Shown: positions 26,899-37,216 of the stretch, one piece after another
Layout of the letters: each line of letters begins with the position of its first letter
Position numbering within the stretch: the stretch's first letter is position 1
Origin: Streptomyces sp. NBC_01314
Lineage (GTDB): Bacteria > Actinomycetota > Actinomycetes > Streptomycetales > Streptomycetaceae
Direction: 5' to 3'
Length of the DNA: 64,000 bases
Assembly (NCBI RefSeq): GCF_041435215.1
Contig: NZ_CP108394.1
Location: forward strand, 4,092,001 to 4,156,000
The notes under the pieces: generated by a model
The model's database searches: none
Told to the model about the DNA's origin: nothing
What the model saw: only the letters and a program-made list of their open reading frames with translations
Made by a program: the position numbers and the translations under genes

Positions 26899-28277
26899 GT
26901 GGCATCGAGGCCCGGGCAGTCGACGCCGCTGCGCGAGACCGCCACGACTGGAACGGGTTCGCCGGTGAGGGCGGCCCGGTGTCGATGGAGAGCTGCCAGG
27001 TCGTGCCGGTCGAAGGGTGACTGCTCCAGCCACTTGACGGAGCCCACGAAGAGCAGCTCCTTGGCAATGGGGGCGCGGTCCGCCCCGACGATGTCGATCT
27101 CGACGTCGTTGGTACGCGTCCAGTAGCCGCCCACTGCGGGGGCCGCGGGCAGCCTGTCATCGGGCAGTATCCGCGCCAGGGCCTCGCGGACAAGGGGCTC
27201 GACGGCTCGGCCGCGCCAGCTGGTCCAGTTCTCCCGGATACGCGCCAAGGTCAGATCGCCCCGCCCCCGCTCGATCTCCTCCATGGACGGGCCGAGTAGG
27301 TGCAGCCAAAACCGCAGGTAGGGATCTGCCACCCGGTAGCGGCGATCCTTCGACGGACGCAGCGATACGGGCAGCTCCGCAGCGACGATCCGCTTGCCCG
27401 TAAGCAGCTCCAGCGCTCGCTGCAGGGGCGTGGCCCCGATCCCGCCGGCTGCACGGGCGATGTTGGTGAAGGTCCGCTCGCCACTGCCGATAGCCGCCAG
27501 CACCGTACGCGCCTGAGCCTGCGGAGGGAATTCGGCAGCCAGCGAGCGCTCGGCCGACACCAGCAGGGCCGAGACCGGGTCGCTCAGCGCCTCGTCGAGG
27601 AAGTCCCACAACCCCGCACCTCGCGGCCACTCCGCGCAGATCAGCGGCAGCCCGCCGGTGACCAGCGCGGCGTCGAAGGCTTCCGCCGGTTCCAACCCGA
27701 GCATCTGGCCCACCTCGGCGGGGTTCAGTGGTCCCAGCACCATCTCCCGGCCGCGCTGATGGAAGGGGCGTCCGTAGCTGTTCAGTGCCTCCATCATCGA
27801 CAGATCGGAGCCGATGAGGACCAGCAGCACCGGCTTGGTCTCCAGCACCCGGTCCCAGGCCCGTTGCAGCATCCCCTCAAAGGCGCCCTCCACGTCCATC
27901 AGATACGGCACCTCGTCGATGACCAGCACGCTCGCCCGGTCAGCGGGCAGCGCCGCAGCCAGCACATCGAACGCGGCGTCCCAGCTCTCCGGCCGCGCGG
28001 CGCCCACCAGCCCCGCCAACGGCAGCGTCGACGCCTGGGCGTCCCGGGCCAGCCGTGCCAGATCATCCCTGGGGGACGCACCGGTCGCCGCGTAGAACAA
28101 GAACGGGGCTCCGGAGCGCTCCGCAAACCGCTCGACCAGTCGCGACTTGCCCACCCGTCGCCGCCCACGCAACATCACGCACCGACCGGGCCGCTCCCCG
28201 CCAACCCCTGCCGCCACCTTCTGCAGCTCTCGCTCCAATGTCGCCAGCTCCGGCCGACGACCTACGAAGTCCACCAT
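26859..28277 (-). CDS. AAA ATPase with C-terminal DUF234 nuclease-like domain
   Basis: Protein of 472 aa in the archaeal-type ATPase plus DUF234 family. Walker A is GRRRVGKS (38-45), Walker B is VLVIDEVPYL, then a winged-helix region and a C-terminal domain with NDVEIDIVGAD...FVGSVKW, the restriction-endonuclease-like D-E-K pattern of DUF234. Biological role unknown; members are common in archaea and patchy in bacteria, which hints at transfer. ATG at 28277 has GGAGG at 9-nt spacing. Its promoter region is unusually AT-rich. Confidence 0.8.
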   Translation of the reverse strand: MVDFVGRRPELATLERELQKVAAGVGGERPGRCVMLRGRRRVGKSRLVERFAERSGAPFLFYAATGASPRDDLARLARDAQASTLPLAGLVGAARPESWDAAFDVLAAALPADRASVLVIDEVPYLMDVEGAFEGMLQRAWDRVLETKPVLLVLIGSDLSMMEALNSYGRPFHQRGREMVLGPLNPAEVGQMLGLEPAEAFDAALVTGGLPLICAEWPRGAGLWDFLDEALSDPVSALLVSAERSLAAEFPPQAQARTVLAAIGSGERTFTNIARAAGGIGATPLQRALELLTGKRIVAAELPVSLRPSKDRRYRVADPYLRFWLHLLGPSMEEIERGRGDLTLARIRENWTSWRGRAVEPLVREALARILPDDRLPAAPAVGGYWTRTNDVEIDIVGADRAPIAKELLFVGSVKWLEQSPFDRHDLAALHRHRAALTGEPVPVVAVSRSGVDCPGLDATYGPGDLLTAWPL

Positions 28278-28299
28278 GGCCACCGACCTCCACGCATGA

Positions 28300-28334
28300 T
28301 ACTAACGACAAGGTTACTAACATAGACATTAGTA
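28300..28334 (-). promoter_or_regulatory. AT-rich promoter/operator with three TTAGTA motifs
   Basis: Plus-strand TACTAAC occurs at 28300-28306 and 28315-28321, and the inverted form TTAGTA at 28329-28334. The last two make an inverted repeat with an 8-nt spacer; the first two are direct repeats 15 nt apart. They sit 23-57 nt upstream of the AAA ATPase start and include a TAGTAT -10-like hexamer (minus). Likely promoter plus operator; the regulator is unknown. Confidence 0.5.
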
Positions 28335-28438
28335 GGTAGCCCGCGCCAGTTGTCGCTAAGGCCCCCGGCGCTGCGGCCCACGAACCAGCACGGGAGCCTC
28401 AATGGCATCCCGGCACTATCCCAGCAAGGGAAAGAACC

Positions 28439-28470
28439 AAGGGGCCCGACCCCAAAGAGTCGGACCCCTT
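28439..28470 (-). terminator. Terminator of ychF
   Basis: AAGGGG-C-CCGAC pairs with GTCGG-A-CCCCTT around an 8-nt loop (11 pairs, one mismatch). On the minus strand it is followed by a T-rich stretch. It lies 48 nt past the ychF stop. Confidence 0.75.
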
Positions 28471-28517
28471 CTGAGCTGGGTATTTGCCAGATCAGTGACG
28501 TGGTGGTGTGCCACCCA

Positions 28518-29606
<1,089 letters not shown>

Positions 29607-29822
29607 GTTTGCGACTTCCCGTATGTAGGAGGGCCAGGCGGCCGGGGGAGGCTGGAGCGGCAAGGCCTGAGACCTGTCCGGCGGATCGTGCCCCAGCGGC
29701 CGGAAGGCCGGCCGGTCCCCCAGTTTACGGCGTGCCGACACCCGGTCCGGCGAGGTATCGAACGCTTGGCCAAGGTCCGCTCAACAGCGTGTCTCTGAAC
29801 CCATTCGGCACATTAACCGACC

Positions 29823-29828
29823 TAAGTT
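29823..29828 (+). promoter_or_regulatory. -10 box TAAGTT, leaderless start at 29835
   Basis: TAAGTT ends 6 nt before the GTG at 29835. It is flanked by CGACC and GGTCG, a small inverted repeat over the -10 that could be an operator. Confidence 0.45.
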
Positions 29829-29834
29829 GGTCGA

Positions 29835-30590
29835 GTGGAGCAGCAGCAAAGGACGCATCCCCCGTATCTCCCTCGGACCGGGCCGCAGCGCGGCACATCT
29901 CCTCTTCCCCCGCAGGCGGGCAGAGGGGGCCGGGTCGCCGGCGCGAGCGTGCCGCGTCGTGCTCCGGTCGCGCGCGGGCCCGTACCGCCGCCGGTCCGAG
30001 CCGTGCGAAGCATCGCGCGTACCGTGCGCCGGATGCCGAGTCCACGTCTCACCGACCTGGGCTGCGGGGTGTTCTGCGGGGTGTCGATGTTCGCGCTCGC
30101 CTGCCTCGACCGGCTGCTGTTCGGCGCGTCCCCCGTCTTGTACGGGGTGCTGTTCCTGCTGGTCAGCGCATTGACTGCGGTGTGGGTGCGGGGTGGCGAC
30201 CTGGCGAGCGCCCCCGTCGTCGTGCCGATCGCCTTCGCGTTCGGCCTGCCGCTGCTCGCCGAGGGCGAGGGCGGGCTCGCCGGGCATCTGATGGCCCTGG
30301 TCACCGCGCTCGCCACGCAGGCGGGCTGGCTGTACGGCGGCACGCTCGTCGCCGGGGTCATCGTGACCGTGCGCAAGCTCCGGCTGATGGCCCGCCGGGC
30401 GGCCGAGCGGGAGAGGAAGCGGGAGCGGGGGAACTGGGAGGCGCGGGCGCGGGTCGGTGGGCAAGGTAGGCAGGGTCTGGTCCGGGCACCTGGTGTCCAG
30501 GCCCTGCCCCCGTACGACCACCGGCCGGTCGGGCCCCGGACGCCGAGGCCTCAGGCCCGGCCCCGCCGCACCGCCCCCCGAGGTCACTAG
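29835..30590 (+). CDS. DUF6542 membrane protein
   Basis: Protein of 251 aa. The N terminus is Pro/Arg-rich and probably cytoplasmic (1-70), the central domain has four predicted helices (about 73-185: GVFCGVSMFALACL, VLYGVLFLLVSALTAVWV, VVVPIAFAFGLPLLA, LVTALATQAGWLYGGTLVAG), and the basic tail is disordered. This matches the DUF6542 proteins I recall near ispH and ppgK in Streptomyces. Function unknown. GTG at 29835 looks leaderless; a later ATG at 30033 (MPSPRLTD) is an alternative. Confidence 0.65.
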   Translation: MEQQQRTHPPYLPRTGPQRGTSPLPPQAGRGGRVAGASVPRRAPVARGPVPPPVRAVRSIARTVRRMPSPRLTDLGCGVFCGVSMFALACLDRLLFGASPVLYGVLFLLVSALTAVWVRGGDLASAPVVVPIAFAFGLPLLAEGEGGLAGHLMALVTALATQAGWLYGGTLVAGVIVTVRKLRLMARRAAERERKRERGNWEARARVGGQGRQGLVRAPGVQALPPYDHRPVGPRTPRPQARPRRTAPRGH

Positions 30591-30759
30591 CCGAAGCCGC
30601 CGGAGATGTCGGCCGACGTCACCGGAACTCCAGCTCACCGGCCTGTCCGCCCCTGAGCGTGCTTTCCTCTACTCCTGAGCCTGCCCTGGTCCTGAGCCTG
30701 CCGTTACCCGGCCCGGCCCCCGGCCCGTCCCCTGGCCCCGCCCTCGGGGCCGTCCTGTC

Positions 30760-31506
30760 CTAGCCAGCCTTCGCGGCCCGCATCGCCGCGCCCACGATGC
30801 CCGCGTTGTTCTGCAGCTGGGCCGGGACGATCTCCGCCCTGATGTCCTCGATGAGGTGGAGGAACTTCGAGGACTTGCGACTGACACCGCCGCCGATGAT
30901 GAACAGCTCGGGCGAGAAGAGCATCTCGACGTGGGCGAGGTACTTGGTGACGCGCTTGGCCCAGTGTTCCCAGGTCAGTTCGTGGTCGTCCTTGGCCTTG
31001 GTGGAGGCGCGGGTCTCGGCGTCGTGGCCGTGCAGCTCCAGGTGGCCCAGCTCCGTGTTCGGGACAAGGACGCCGTCGGAGAAGACGGCGCTGCCGATGC
31101 CCGTGCCGAAGGTGAGCAGGATGACCGTGCCCTGACGGGCGCGCCCGGCACCGAACTGCACCTCGGCGACGCCCGCCGCGTCCGCGTCGTTCACGACGGT
31201 CACCGGAAGACCGCCGATCCGCTCGCTCAGCAGGGCGCGCGCGTCGACGTCGATCCAGCTCTTGTCGACGTTGGCCGCCGTACGGATCGTGGCGCCGCCC
31301 GTGACCACACCGGGAAAGGTGATGCCGACCGGGCCGGTCCAGCCGAAGTGGTCGACGACCTCCTTGACCCCGTCGGCGACCGAGTCGGGCGTCGCCGGGT
31401 GCGGGGTCAGCACCTTGTGCCGCTCGTCCGTCAGGTCGCCCAGGTCCAGGTCCACGGGAGCGCCCTTGATCCCCGAACCACCGATGTCCACGCCGAAGAT
31501 GTGCAT
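30760..31506 (-). CDS. ppgK: Polyphosphate glucokinase
   Basis: ROK-type glucokinase of 248 aa that phosphorylates glucose using polyphosphate or ATP. Phosphate motif [11 protein letters not shown] (5-15), catalytic Asp in [17 protein letters not shown], and ELGHLELHG typical of PPGK. It lacks the CxCG zinc motif of other ROK kinases, as expected for PPGK. ATG at 31506 has no ribosome site and TAACGT ends 6 nt upstream, so the message is probably leaderless. Confidence 0.92.
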   Translation of the reverse strand: MHIFGVDIGGSGIKGAPVDLDLGDLTDERHKVLTPHPATPDSVADGVKEVVDHFGWTGPVGITFPGVVTGGATIRTAANVDKSWIDVDARALLSERIGGLPVTVVNDADAAGVAEVQFGAGRARQGTVILLTFGTGIGSAVFSDGVLVPNTELGHLELHGHDAETRASTKAKDDHELTWEHWAKRVTKYLAHVEMLFSPELFIIGGGVSRKSSKFLHLIEDIRAEIVPAQLQNNAGIVGAAMRAAKAG

Positions 31507-31512
31507 GGCCCT

Positions 31513-31518
31513 ACGTTA
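31513..31518 (-). promoter_or_regulatory. -10 box TAACGT, leaderless start of ppgK
   Basis: Minus-strand TAACGT ends 6 nt before the ppgK ATG. A palindrome TCGTACGA lies just upstream (31521-31528). Confidence 0.5.
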
Positions 31519-31590
31519 CGTCGTACGACAGACAGTCACGTTGCCGAGGTGCCCGACCGCCGCCGGGTACCGGAACCCTCACGTCCTGGA

Positions 31591-31634
31591 ACGCGTACGG
31601 CCCCGGAACCTTCACGTTCCGGGGCCGTACGCGT
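31591..31634 (-). terminator. 19-bp perfect hairpin downstream of ispH
   Basis: Arms 31591-31609 and 31616-31634 are perfect reverse complements with a 6-nt loop CTTCAC. There is no T tract. It lies 20 nt past the ispH stop and about 73 nt before the ppgK -10, so it probably ends ispH transcription. Confidence 0.75.
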
Positions 31635-31654
31635 GTGGTCAGGGGGTCAGACGG

Positions 31655-32665
31655 TCAGGTGTCCTGGCCGGTGCGCTCGGCGACCAGGGACGCAGCCTCC
31701 TCGCGCAGGTCGCGGCGGAGTTCCTTCGGCAGGGAGAAAGTGATCGACTCCTCGGCCGCCTTGACCAGTTCGACGTCCTCGTAGCCGCGCTGGGAGAGCC
31801 ACTCCAGGACCTCTTCGACGAGGACCTCGGGCACGGAGGCTCCCGAGGTGACGCCGACGGTCTCCACGCCCTCCAGCCACGCCTCCTCGATCTCGCTCGC
31901 GAAGTCCACGAGGTAGGCCTCGCGGGAGCCGGCGAGCTTGGCGACCTCGACGAGCCGGATCGAGTTGGAGGAGTTGCGGGAGCCGACCACGATGACCAGC
32001 TCCGCATCGGCGCCCATCTGCTTCACGGCGAGCTGACGGTTCTGCGTGGCGTAGCAGATGTCGTCGCTGGGCGGCGAGACGAGCAGCGGGAACTTCTCCT
32101 TGAGCGCGCCGACCGTCTCCATCGTCTCGTCGACGGAGAGCGTGGTCTGGGAGAGCCAGACGATCCTGGACGGGTCGCGGACCTCGATCTTGGCGACGTC
32201 CTCGGGGCCGTCGACCAGCTGGATGTGGTCCGGCGCCTCGCCCGAGGTGCCGATGACCTCTTCGTGCCCCTCGTGCCCGATCAGGAGGATGTCGAAGTCG
32301 TCCTTGGCGTACCGGATCGCTTCCTTGTGGACCTTGGTGACCAGTGGGCAGGTCGCGTCGATGGTGGCGAGTTTGCCGCGTGCGGCCTCGTCGTGGACGG
32401 TCGGGGCCACGCCGTGCGCCGAGAACATGACGATGTTCCCCTCGGGGACCTCCTCCGTCTGCTCGACGAAGATGGCGCCCTTCTTCTCCAGCGTCTGCAC
32501 GACGTACTTGTTGTGGACGATCTCGTGGCGGACGTAGATCGGGGCCCCGTACTGCTCCAGGGCCTTCTCGACGGCGATCACTGCACGGTCGACACCCGCG
32601 CAGTAGCCGCGCGGAGCGGCGAGGAGGACACGGCGGCGGCCAGGCGAAGCGGTCATGTCTTCCAT
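31655..32665 (-). CDS. ispH: 4-hydroxy-3-methylbut-2-enyl diphosphate reductase
   Basis: Last enzyme of the MEP isoprenoid pathway (336 aa), making IPP and DMAPP with a [4Fe-4S] cluster. The three ligand cysteines are visible: Cys22 ([10 protein letters not shown]), and those in DATCPLV and [21 protein letters not shown] and [10 protein letters not shown] are also conserved. ATG at 32665 is chosen because GGGGGAA lies 8 nt upstream; the ATG three codons later is too close to its purine run. Relevant to the Z-prenyl synthase at 54111. Confidence 0.92.
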   Translation of the reverse strand: MEDMTASPGRRRVLLAAPRGYCAGVDRAVIAVEKALEQYGAPIYVRHEIVHNKYVVQTLEKKGAIFVEQTEEVPEGNIVMFSAHGVAPTVHDEAARGKLATIDATCPLVTKVHKEAIRYAKDDFDILLIGHEGHEEVIGTSGEAPDHIQLVDGPEDVAKIEVRDPSRIVWLSQTTLSVDETMETVGALKEKFPLLVSPPSDDICYATQNRQLAVKQMGADAELVIVVGSRNSSNSIRLVEVAKLAGSREAYLVDFASEIEEAWLEGVETVGVTSGASVPEVLVEEVLEWLSQRGYEDVELVKAAEESITFSLPKELRRDLREEAASLVAERTGQDT

Positions 32666-32754
32666 CGTAGGGGTTCCCCCGCGTCGGGCTCCGCCGGTGG
32701 GAGCGGGTGAGGGGGTGGTGGGTTGGGTTCGTCGGCGGGTGCGGGTCCGGTGGG

Positions 32755-32857
32755 GGCTGGTCGCGCAGTTCCCCGCGCCCCTCAAGGACCAGGCCCCTGC
32801 GGGCCCGAAAAGCTGGGGCGCAGCCCTTGCTTTTCGGGGGCGCGGGGAACTGCGCGA
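32755..32857. repeat. Dispersed GC-rich inverted repeat, copy C (complete)
   Basis: The best copy: 32761-32781 and 32837-32857 are perfect 21-base reverse complements (core GCAGTTCCCCGCGCCCC), separated by 55 nt that hold a further AAAAG/CTTTT pairing. It lies between divergent ispH and xseA, so a terminator role for either is not obvious. Confidence 0.85.
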
Positions 32858-32932
32858 ACAACCACGACGACCGGCACCCGCCGACGCACCCGAACCCCCG
32901 AGCTGTGGGGCGGCCTTGTCGGCACCCCCCGC

Positions 32933-32938
32933 TACGCT
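32933..32938 (+). promoter_or_regulatory. -10 box TACGCT, leaderless start of xseA
   Basis: TACGCT ends 6 nt before the xseA ATG at 32945, with no Shine-Dalgarno. Confidence 0.5.
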
Positions 32939-32944
32939 CCCCAC

Positions 32945-34195
32945 ATGGCTCTCAACACGTCCGCCGAATCCCCCCTCCCCGTCGGCGAGGTGTCCCGGCT
33001 CATCGGTGGCTGGATCGACCGGCTCGGTGCCGTGTGGGTCGAGGGGCAGATCACGCAGTTGTCGCGGCGTCCGGGCGCGGGCGTCGTGTTTCTCACGCTG
33101 CGGGACCCGTCGCACGACATCTCCGTGGGTGTGACCTGCTACCGGCAGGTGTTCGACACGGTGGCCGACGTGGTGAGCGAGGGCGCGCGGGTCGTCGTCC
33201 TGGCGAAGCCGGAGTGGTACGCGCCGCGCGGGCAACTGTCGCTGCGGGCCACCGAGATAAAGCCGGTCGGGGTCGGCGAACTGCTGGCCCGGCTGGAACA
33301 GCTGAAGAAGTCGCTGGCCGCGGAGGGGCTGTTCGCCCCGGAGCGGAAGAAGGCGCTGCCCTTTCTGCCGCAGCTGATCGGGCTGGTGTGCGGCCGGGCC
33401 TCCGCGGCCGAGCGGGACGTGCTGGAGAACGCCCGGCGCCGCTGGCCGGCCGTCCGCTTCGAGGTGCGCAACGTCGCCGTGCAGGGTGTGCACGCGGTGC
33501 CGCAGGTCGTGCAGGCGGTGAAGGAGCTGGACGCGCTGGACGGCGTGGACGTCATCGTCGTGGCGCGCGGCGGCGGCAGCGTGGAGGACCTGCTGCCGTT
33601 CTCCGACGAGCAGCTCGTACGGGCGGTCGCGTCCTGTCGTACGCCGGTCGTGTCGGCGATCGGGCACGAGCCGGACACCCCGCTGCTGGACTATGTGGCG
33701 GACCTGCGCGCGTCCACGCCCACCGACGCGGCCAAGAAGGTCGTGCCGGACGTGGGCGAGGAGTACGAGCGGGTGCGGTGGCTGCGGGACCGGGCGCGGC
33801 GGTGCGTGGAGTCGTTCGTGGAGCGGGAGGAGCGGGGGCTCGCGCACGCTCTCGCGCGCCCCTCGATGGAGGATCCGCACCGCATGATCGACGAGCGCGC
33901 CGACCATGTGACCTCGCTGCTCGACCGGGGCCGCCGCTGCCTCGGGCACCATCTGGACCGCGCCGTCTCGGAGTTGACTCACACGCACGCGCGTGTGGTG
34001 GCCCTCTCCCCCGCGGCGACGCTCCAGCGGGGGTACGCGGTACTGCAGAAGGCCGACGGGCACGTGGTCCGCGCGCCCGGCGAGGTCGGGCCGGAGGAGC
34101 CGTTGCGGGCGCGGGTGGCCGAGGGCGAGTTCGTCGTCCGGGTCGACGGAACAGGGACCGTCGACGGCACAGGGACTGTCGGAGGGGACGCATAA
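32945..34195 (+). CDS. xseA: Exodeoxyribonuclease VII large subunit
   Basis: Large subunit (416 aa) of the single-strand DNA nuclease Exo VII. The N-terminal OB fold (about 12-105: [20 protein letters not shown]) is followed by the catalytic domain with [31 protein letters not shown] and [13 protein letters not shown], then a coiled-coil C terminus. ATG at 32945 fits a leaderless start. xseB follows after 10 nt. Confidence 0.93.
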   Translation: MALNTSAESPLPVGEVSRLIGGWIDRLGAVWVEGQITQLSRRPGAGVVFLTLRDPSHDISVGVTCYRQVFDTVADVVSEGARVVVLAKPEWYAPRGQLSLRATEIKPVGVGELLARLEQLKKSLAAEGLFAPERKKALPFLPQLIGLVCGRASAAERDVLENARRRWPAVRFEVRNVAVQGVHAVPQVVQAVKELDALDGVDVIVVARGGGSVEDLLPFSDEQLVRAVASCRTPVVSAIGHEPDTPLLDYVADLRASTPTDAAKKVVPDVGEEYERVRWLRDRARRCVESFVEREERGLAHALARPSMEDPHRMIDERADHVTSLLDRGRRCLGHHLDRAVSELTHTHARVVALSPAATLQRGYAVLQKADGHVVRAPGEVGPEEPLRARVAEGEFVVRVDGTGTVDGTGTVGGDA

Positions 34196-34205
34196 GGTGA
34201 GTCGC

Positions 34206-34478
34206 ATGACCAGCAACGTGAGCGAGGCCGACGGGACGACCGGGGCGGCCGGGGCCTCCGAGGCCAACCGGGCCCTCGGGTACGAGCAGGCGCGGGACGA
34301 GCTGATCGAGGTCGTCCGCCGTCTGGAGGCGGGCGGTACGACGCTGGAGGAGTCCCTCGCCCTGTGGGAGCGCGGCGAGGAGCTGTCCAAGGTCTGCCGC
34401 CGCTGGCTGGACGGGGCACGGGCACGGCTGGACGCGGCGCTGACGGAGGACGCGGAGGGGGACGGCAAAACCGCGTGA
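34206..34478 (+). CDS. xseB: Exodeoxyribonuclease VII small subunit
   Basis: Small subunit of 90 aa. The conserved core [20 protein letters not shown], then [19 protein letters not shown], forms the helical partner of XseA. An acidic Thr/Ala-rich N terminus precedes it. ATG at 34206 has AAGGTGAG upstream and lies 10 nt after xseA, so the two are one operon. Confidence 0.92.
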   Translation: MTSNVSEADGTTGAAGASEANRALGYEQARDELIEVVRRLEAGGTTLEESLALWERGEELSKVCRRWLDGARARLDAALTEDAEGDGKTA

Positions 34479-34500
34479 CGGGACGGCAAGAACGCGTGAC

Positions 34501-34558
34501 CCGTGCAAGCGTGCACGGTGAACGGGCACTGTGAAGCGGATCACCAGACCCGCTTTTT
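34501..34558 (+). terminator. Two hairpins and T-run after xseB
   Basis: CCGTGCA/TGCACGG around AGCG (34501-34518) and AAGCGG/CCGCTT (34534-34555) followed by TTT, giving a TTTTT run at 34554-34558. The second is an intrinsic terminator. Confidence 0.7.
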
Positions 34559-34559
34559 G

Positions 34560-34588
34560 TTGAAGATTGAACTTCACTCGCGTACGGT
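34560..34588 (+). promoter_or_regulatory. Sigma-70-type promoter with inverted repeat upstream of nitroreductase gene
   Basis: -35 TTGAAG (34560-34565), 17-nt spacer, -10 TACGGT (34583-34588). Inside the spacer TGAAG and CTTCA form an inverted repeat (34561-34576), similar in style to MarR-type TTGAA/TTCAA operators. It starts directly at the xseB terminator T-run. Confidence 0.6.
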
Positions 34589-34627
34589 CGAGGACGTACA
34601 CCCCCGACATCGCCCGAAGGTTGCCCC

Positions 34628-35218
34628 ATGTCCCTCGTTCTCGATTCCGCCGCCCAGGACCTGCTGTTCCGCGAGGCCCACACCGCGAACACGTTCACCG
34701 ACGAGCCGGTGACCGAGGAGCAGGTGCAGGCGATCTACGACCTGGTCAAGTACGGCCCGACCGCGTTCAACCAGACCCCGCTGCGCATCGTGCTGATCCG
34801 CTCCGCCGAGGCCCGTGAGCGCCTGCTGCCGTACCTGGCCGAGGGCAACCGGGCCAAGACGGCCACCGCCCCGCTGGTCGCGATCCTCGCCGCGGACAAC
34901 GAGTTCCACGAGGAGCTGCCGACCTTGTTCCCGGCGCTCCCGCAGGTCAAGGACCTCTTCTTCGCCGAGCGCACGGCCCGCGAGTCTGCCGCCGGCATGA
35001 ACGCCGCCCTGCAGGCCGCGTACTTCATCATCGGTGTCCGGGCCGCCGGCCTGGCCGCCGGCCCGATGACCGGATTCGACTTCGCCGGTGTCCAGAAGGA
35101 GTTCCTGGACGACGACCACACCCCGCTGATGGTCGTCAACATCGGCAGGCCCGGCGAGGGCGCCTCCCGCCCGCGCTCCCCGCGTCTGGACTTCGACCAC
35201 GTCGTCACCACGGTCTGA
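34628..35218 (+). CDS. RutE/HadB-like nitroreductase family protein
   Basis: FMN-dependent reductase of 196 aa in the malonic semialdehyde reductase (RutE)/nitroreductase group: VKYGPTAFNQTPLRIVLIRS binds FMN phosphate, with AAGMNAALQAAYFIIGVRAA and GPMTGFDF later. No rut genes are near, so the substrate is open; a quinone or nitro compound is equally possible. Start ATG at 34628. The promoter with an operator-like repeat suggests regulation by a redox or MarR-type repressor not found here. Confidence 0.8.
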   Translation: MSLVLDSAAQDLLFREAHTANTFTDEPVTEEQVQAIYDLVKYGPTAFNQTPLRIVLIRSAEARERLLPYLAEGNRAKTATAPLVAILAADNEFHEELPTLFPALPQVKDLFFAERTARESAAGMNAALQAAYFIIGVRAAGLAAGPMTGFDFAGVQKEFLDDDHTPLMVVNIGRPGEGASRPRSPRLDFDHVVTTV

Positions 35219-35243
35219 GTCCCACCGCAGCCACACGTGACGA

Positions 35244-35271
35244 AGGGCCCCGGCGACCTCGCCGGGGCCCT
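35244..35271. terminator. Bidirectional terminator hairpin
   Basis: AGGGCCCCGGC and GCCGGGGCCCT are perfect reverse complements around GACCTC. It lies between convergent genes. Confidence 0.75.
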
Positions 35272-35371
35272 CGTGCGTTCACGGCAGGTGCGTACCGCCG
35301 CGCTCGTCTCGCTGCGGGCTCGCGCGCCGCGCGGTCACTCCGATCGCTCCGTCCTGAGTGGATCGCTCCGG

Positions 35372-35890
35372 TCACTCCGTCCTGAGTGCCTGAGCCATCT
35401 TCGTCAGCCGGTCGAACGAAGCGGAGCCCGCGACCACGGTCGTGGAGCCCGTGCCCTGCAGGACGAGGGCGTCGTAGCGCTCGCCCTCGTAGCGGGTCCA
35501 GGTCTCGTCGCCGATCTCCTGCGTGGTCCCGGTCTTCTTCGCGTCCTGGGTGGCCTCCGCGATGAACCGGGACGGCTTCTCGGCGGACTGCTCGATCGCC
35601 ACGTACTGACCGTCGGGGTCGTGGAAGCCGAGGTGCCAGTGGTCGGACTCGTCGCCCCGGAAGCGGACGGAGGTCGCCTTCCAGGTCTCGGGCAGACCCA
35701 CGGGGGCAACCACCGCGTAGGAGGCCGCGCGACGCGCCGTCAGCAGCTCGACGCGGTAGTCGACGCGCTTGGCTTCCTGCCTGGTCTCGTCATGCGGGAT
35801 GAAGAGATAGATGACCCATGCCGCCAGCACGATGAGCCCCAGGGAGAGGACCATGTCGCGAACGGTCTGCTTGCCTTTCGTACCTGCCAC
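35372..35890 (-). CDS. DUF4245 membrane-anchored protein
   Basis: Protein of 172 aa. After a short basic N terminus there is one helix (about 10-31: [20 protein letters not shown]), then an extracytoplasmic domain (about 40-170) with [17 protein letters not shown] and [10 protein letters not shown], typical of DUF4245. It is divergent from glpX, an association I recall across actinobacteria. GTG at 35890 follows GAGGG. Function unknown. Confidence 0.85.
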   Translation of the reverse strand: MAGTKGKQTVRDMVLSLGLIVLAAWVIYLFIPHDETRQEAKRVDYRVELLTARRAASYAVVAPVGLPETWKATSVRFRGDESDHWHLGFHDPDGQYVAIEQSAEKPSRFIAEATQDAKKTGTTQEIGDETWTRYEGERYDALVLQGTGSTTVVAGSASFDRLTKMAQALRTE

Positions 35891-36015
35891 GCCCTCATCG
35901 TCGCAGGTGCACCGGTCCGCTCATCCGTGGGGTCCCCTGCTCATTTTGTCGGACTGACGATAGAGTCGGGCTAAACCCTCATCCGGCCGTCGCCGTATCA
36001 GAAAGGTGCGTTCCG

Positions 36016-37050
36016 ATGACCGAGAATCACCAACTGCCGTCCGAGCTCGAAGTCCCTTCCGAGGCCCCCGACCGCAACCTCGCCCTGGAGCTCGTCCGGG
36101 TGACCGAGGCTGCCGCCATGGCCGCGGGTCGCTGGGTCGGCCGCGGGGACAAGAACGGGGCGGACGGAGCCGCCGTGCGCGCCATGCGGACCCTCGTCTC
36201 CACCGTGTCGATGAACGGCGTCGTCGTGATCGGGGAGGGCGAGAAGGACGAGGCCCCGATGCTCTTCAACGGCGAGCGCGTCGGTGACGGCACCGGCCCG
36301 GAGTGCGACATCGCCGTGGACCCGATCGACGGCACGACGCTGACGGCCAAGGGCATGACCAACGCGATCGCCGTACTCGCGGCGGCCGACCGGGGCACGA
36401 TGTTCGACCCGTCCGCCGTCTTCTACATGGACAAACTGGTCACCGGACCGGAGGCCGCGGACTTCGTCGACATCAACGCGCCGATCTCCGTGAACATCCG
36501 CCGGGTCGCCAAGGCGAAGCGGTCCGCGCCGGACGATGTGACCGTGGTCATCCTGGACCGGCCCCGGCACGAAGGAATCATCAAGGAGATCCGGGAGGCC
36601 GGGGCGCGGATCAGGCTGATCTCCGACGGGGATGTCGCGGGCTCGATCCTGGCGCTGCGGGAGGGCACGGGTGTCGACCTGCTGCTCGGCGTGGGCGGTA
36701 CGCCCGAAGGCATCATCTCGGCCTGTGCGGTGAAGTGCCTCGGCGGCACGATCCAGGGCAAGTTGTGGCCGAAGGACGACGCGGAGCGGCAGCGGGCGAT
36801 CGACGCGGGGCATGACCTCGACCGGGTGCTGATGACCGATGACCTGGTGTCCGGGGAGAACGTGTTCTTCGTGGCGACCGGGATCACGGACGGGGAGTTG
36901 CTGCGCGGTGTGCGGTACCGCTCGGAGACCGCGACGACCGACTCGATCGTGATGCGGTCGAAGTCCGGGACGGTGCGGCGGATCGATTCGGTGCACCGGT
37001 TGAGCAAGCTGCGGGCCTATAGCTCGATCGACTTCGAGAAGGCCAAGTAG
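36016..37050 (+). CDS. glpX: Class II fructose-1,6-bisphosphatase
   Basis: Gluconeogenic phosphatase of 344 aa that turns fructose 1,6-bisphosphate into fructose 6-phosphate. Metal and phosphate motifs [11 protein letters not shown] and [12 protein letters not shown] are present, as is the C-terminal [18 protein letters not shown] at 36016 has GAAAGGTG upstream. It ends at a terminator shared with the convergent whiB-like gene. Confidence 0.95.
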   Translation: MTENHQLPSELEVPSEAPDRNLALELVRVTEAAAMAAGRWVGRGDKNGADGAAVRAMRTLVSTVSMNGVVVIGEGEKDEAPMLFNGERVGDGTGPECDIAVDPIDGTTLTAKGMTNAIAVLAAADRGTMFDPSAVFYMDKLVTGPEAADFVDINAPISVNIRRVAKAKRSAPDDVTVVILDRPRHEGIIKEIREAGARIRLISDGDVAGSILALREGTGVDLLLGVGGTPEGIISACAVKCLGGTIQGKLWPKDDAERQRAIDAGHDLDRVLMTDDLVSGENVFFVATGITDGELLRGVRYRSETATTDSIVMRSKSGTVRRIDSVHRLSKLRAYSSIDFEKAK

Positions 37051-37111
37051 CTCCGCCGGCTGGCCAGGGGGAGCTGGGGACCGCGGTCCGTTTTGGGCTG
37101 CGGGTTCGTAG

Positions 37112-37140
37112 TGGCTGATCGCGCGGTTCCCCGCGCCCCT
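37112..37140. repeat. Dispersed GC-rich repeat, copy D (one arm)
   Basis: TGGCTGATCGCGCGGTTCCC then CGCGCCCCT, the left-arm form of the family. Lies directly before the glpX/whiB-like terminator hairpin. Confidence 0.7.
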
Positions 37141-37164
37141 GAATGCGCGGCCAACCGGCGCCGG

Positions 37165-37197
37165 AAAGGCGCCCTCTTGTGCGGAGAGGGCGCCTTT
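37165..37197. terminator. Bidirectional terminator, glpX and wblI
   Basis: AAAGGCGCCCTCT and AGAGGGCGCCTTT are perfect 13-base reverse complements around a 7-nt loop. Lies between convergent genes and ends in short T runs in both directions. Confidence 0.8.
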
Positions 37198-37216
37198 CTC
37201 GTGCGTATCGGTGGTG

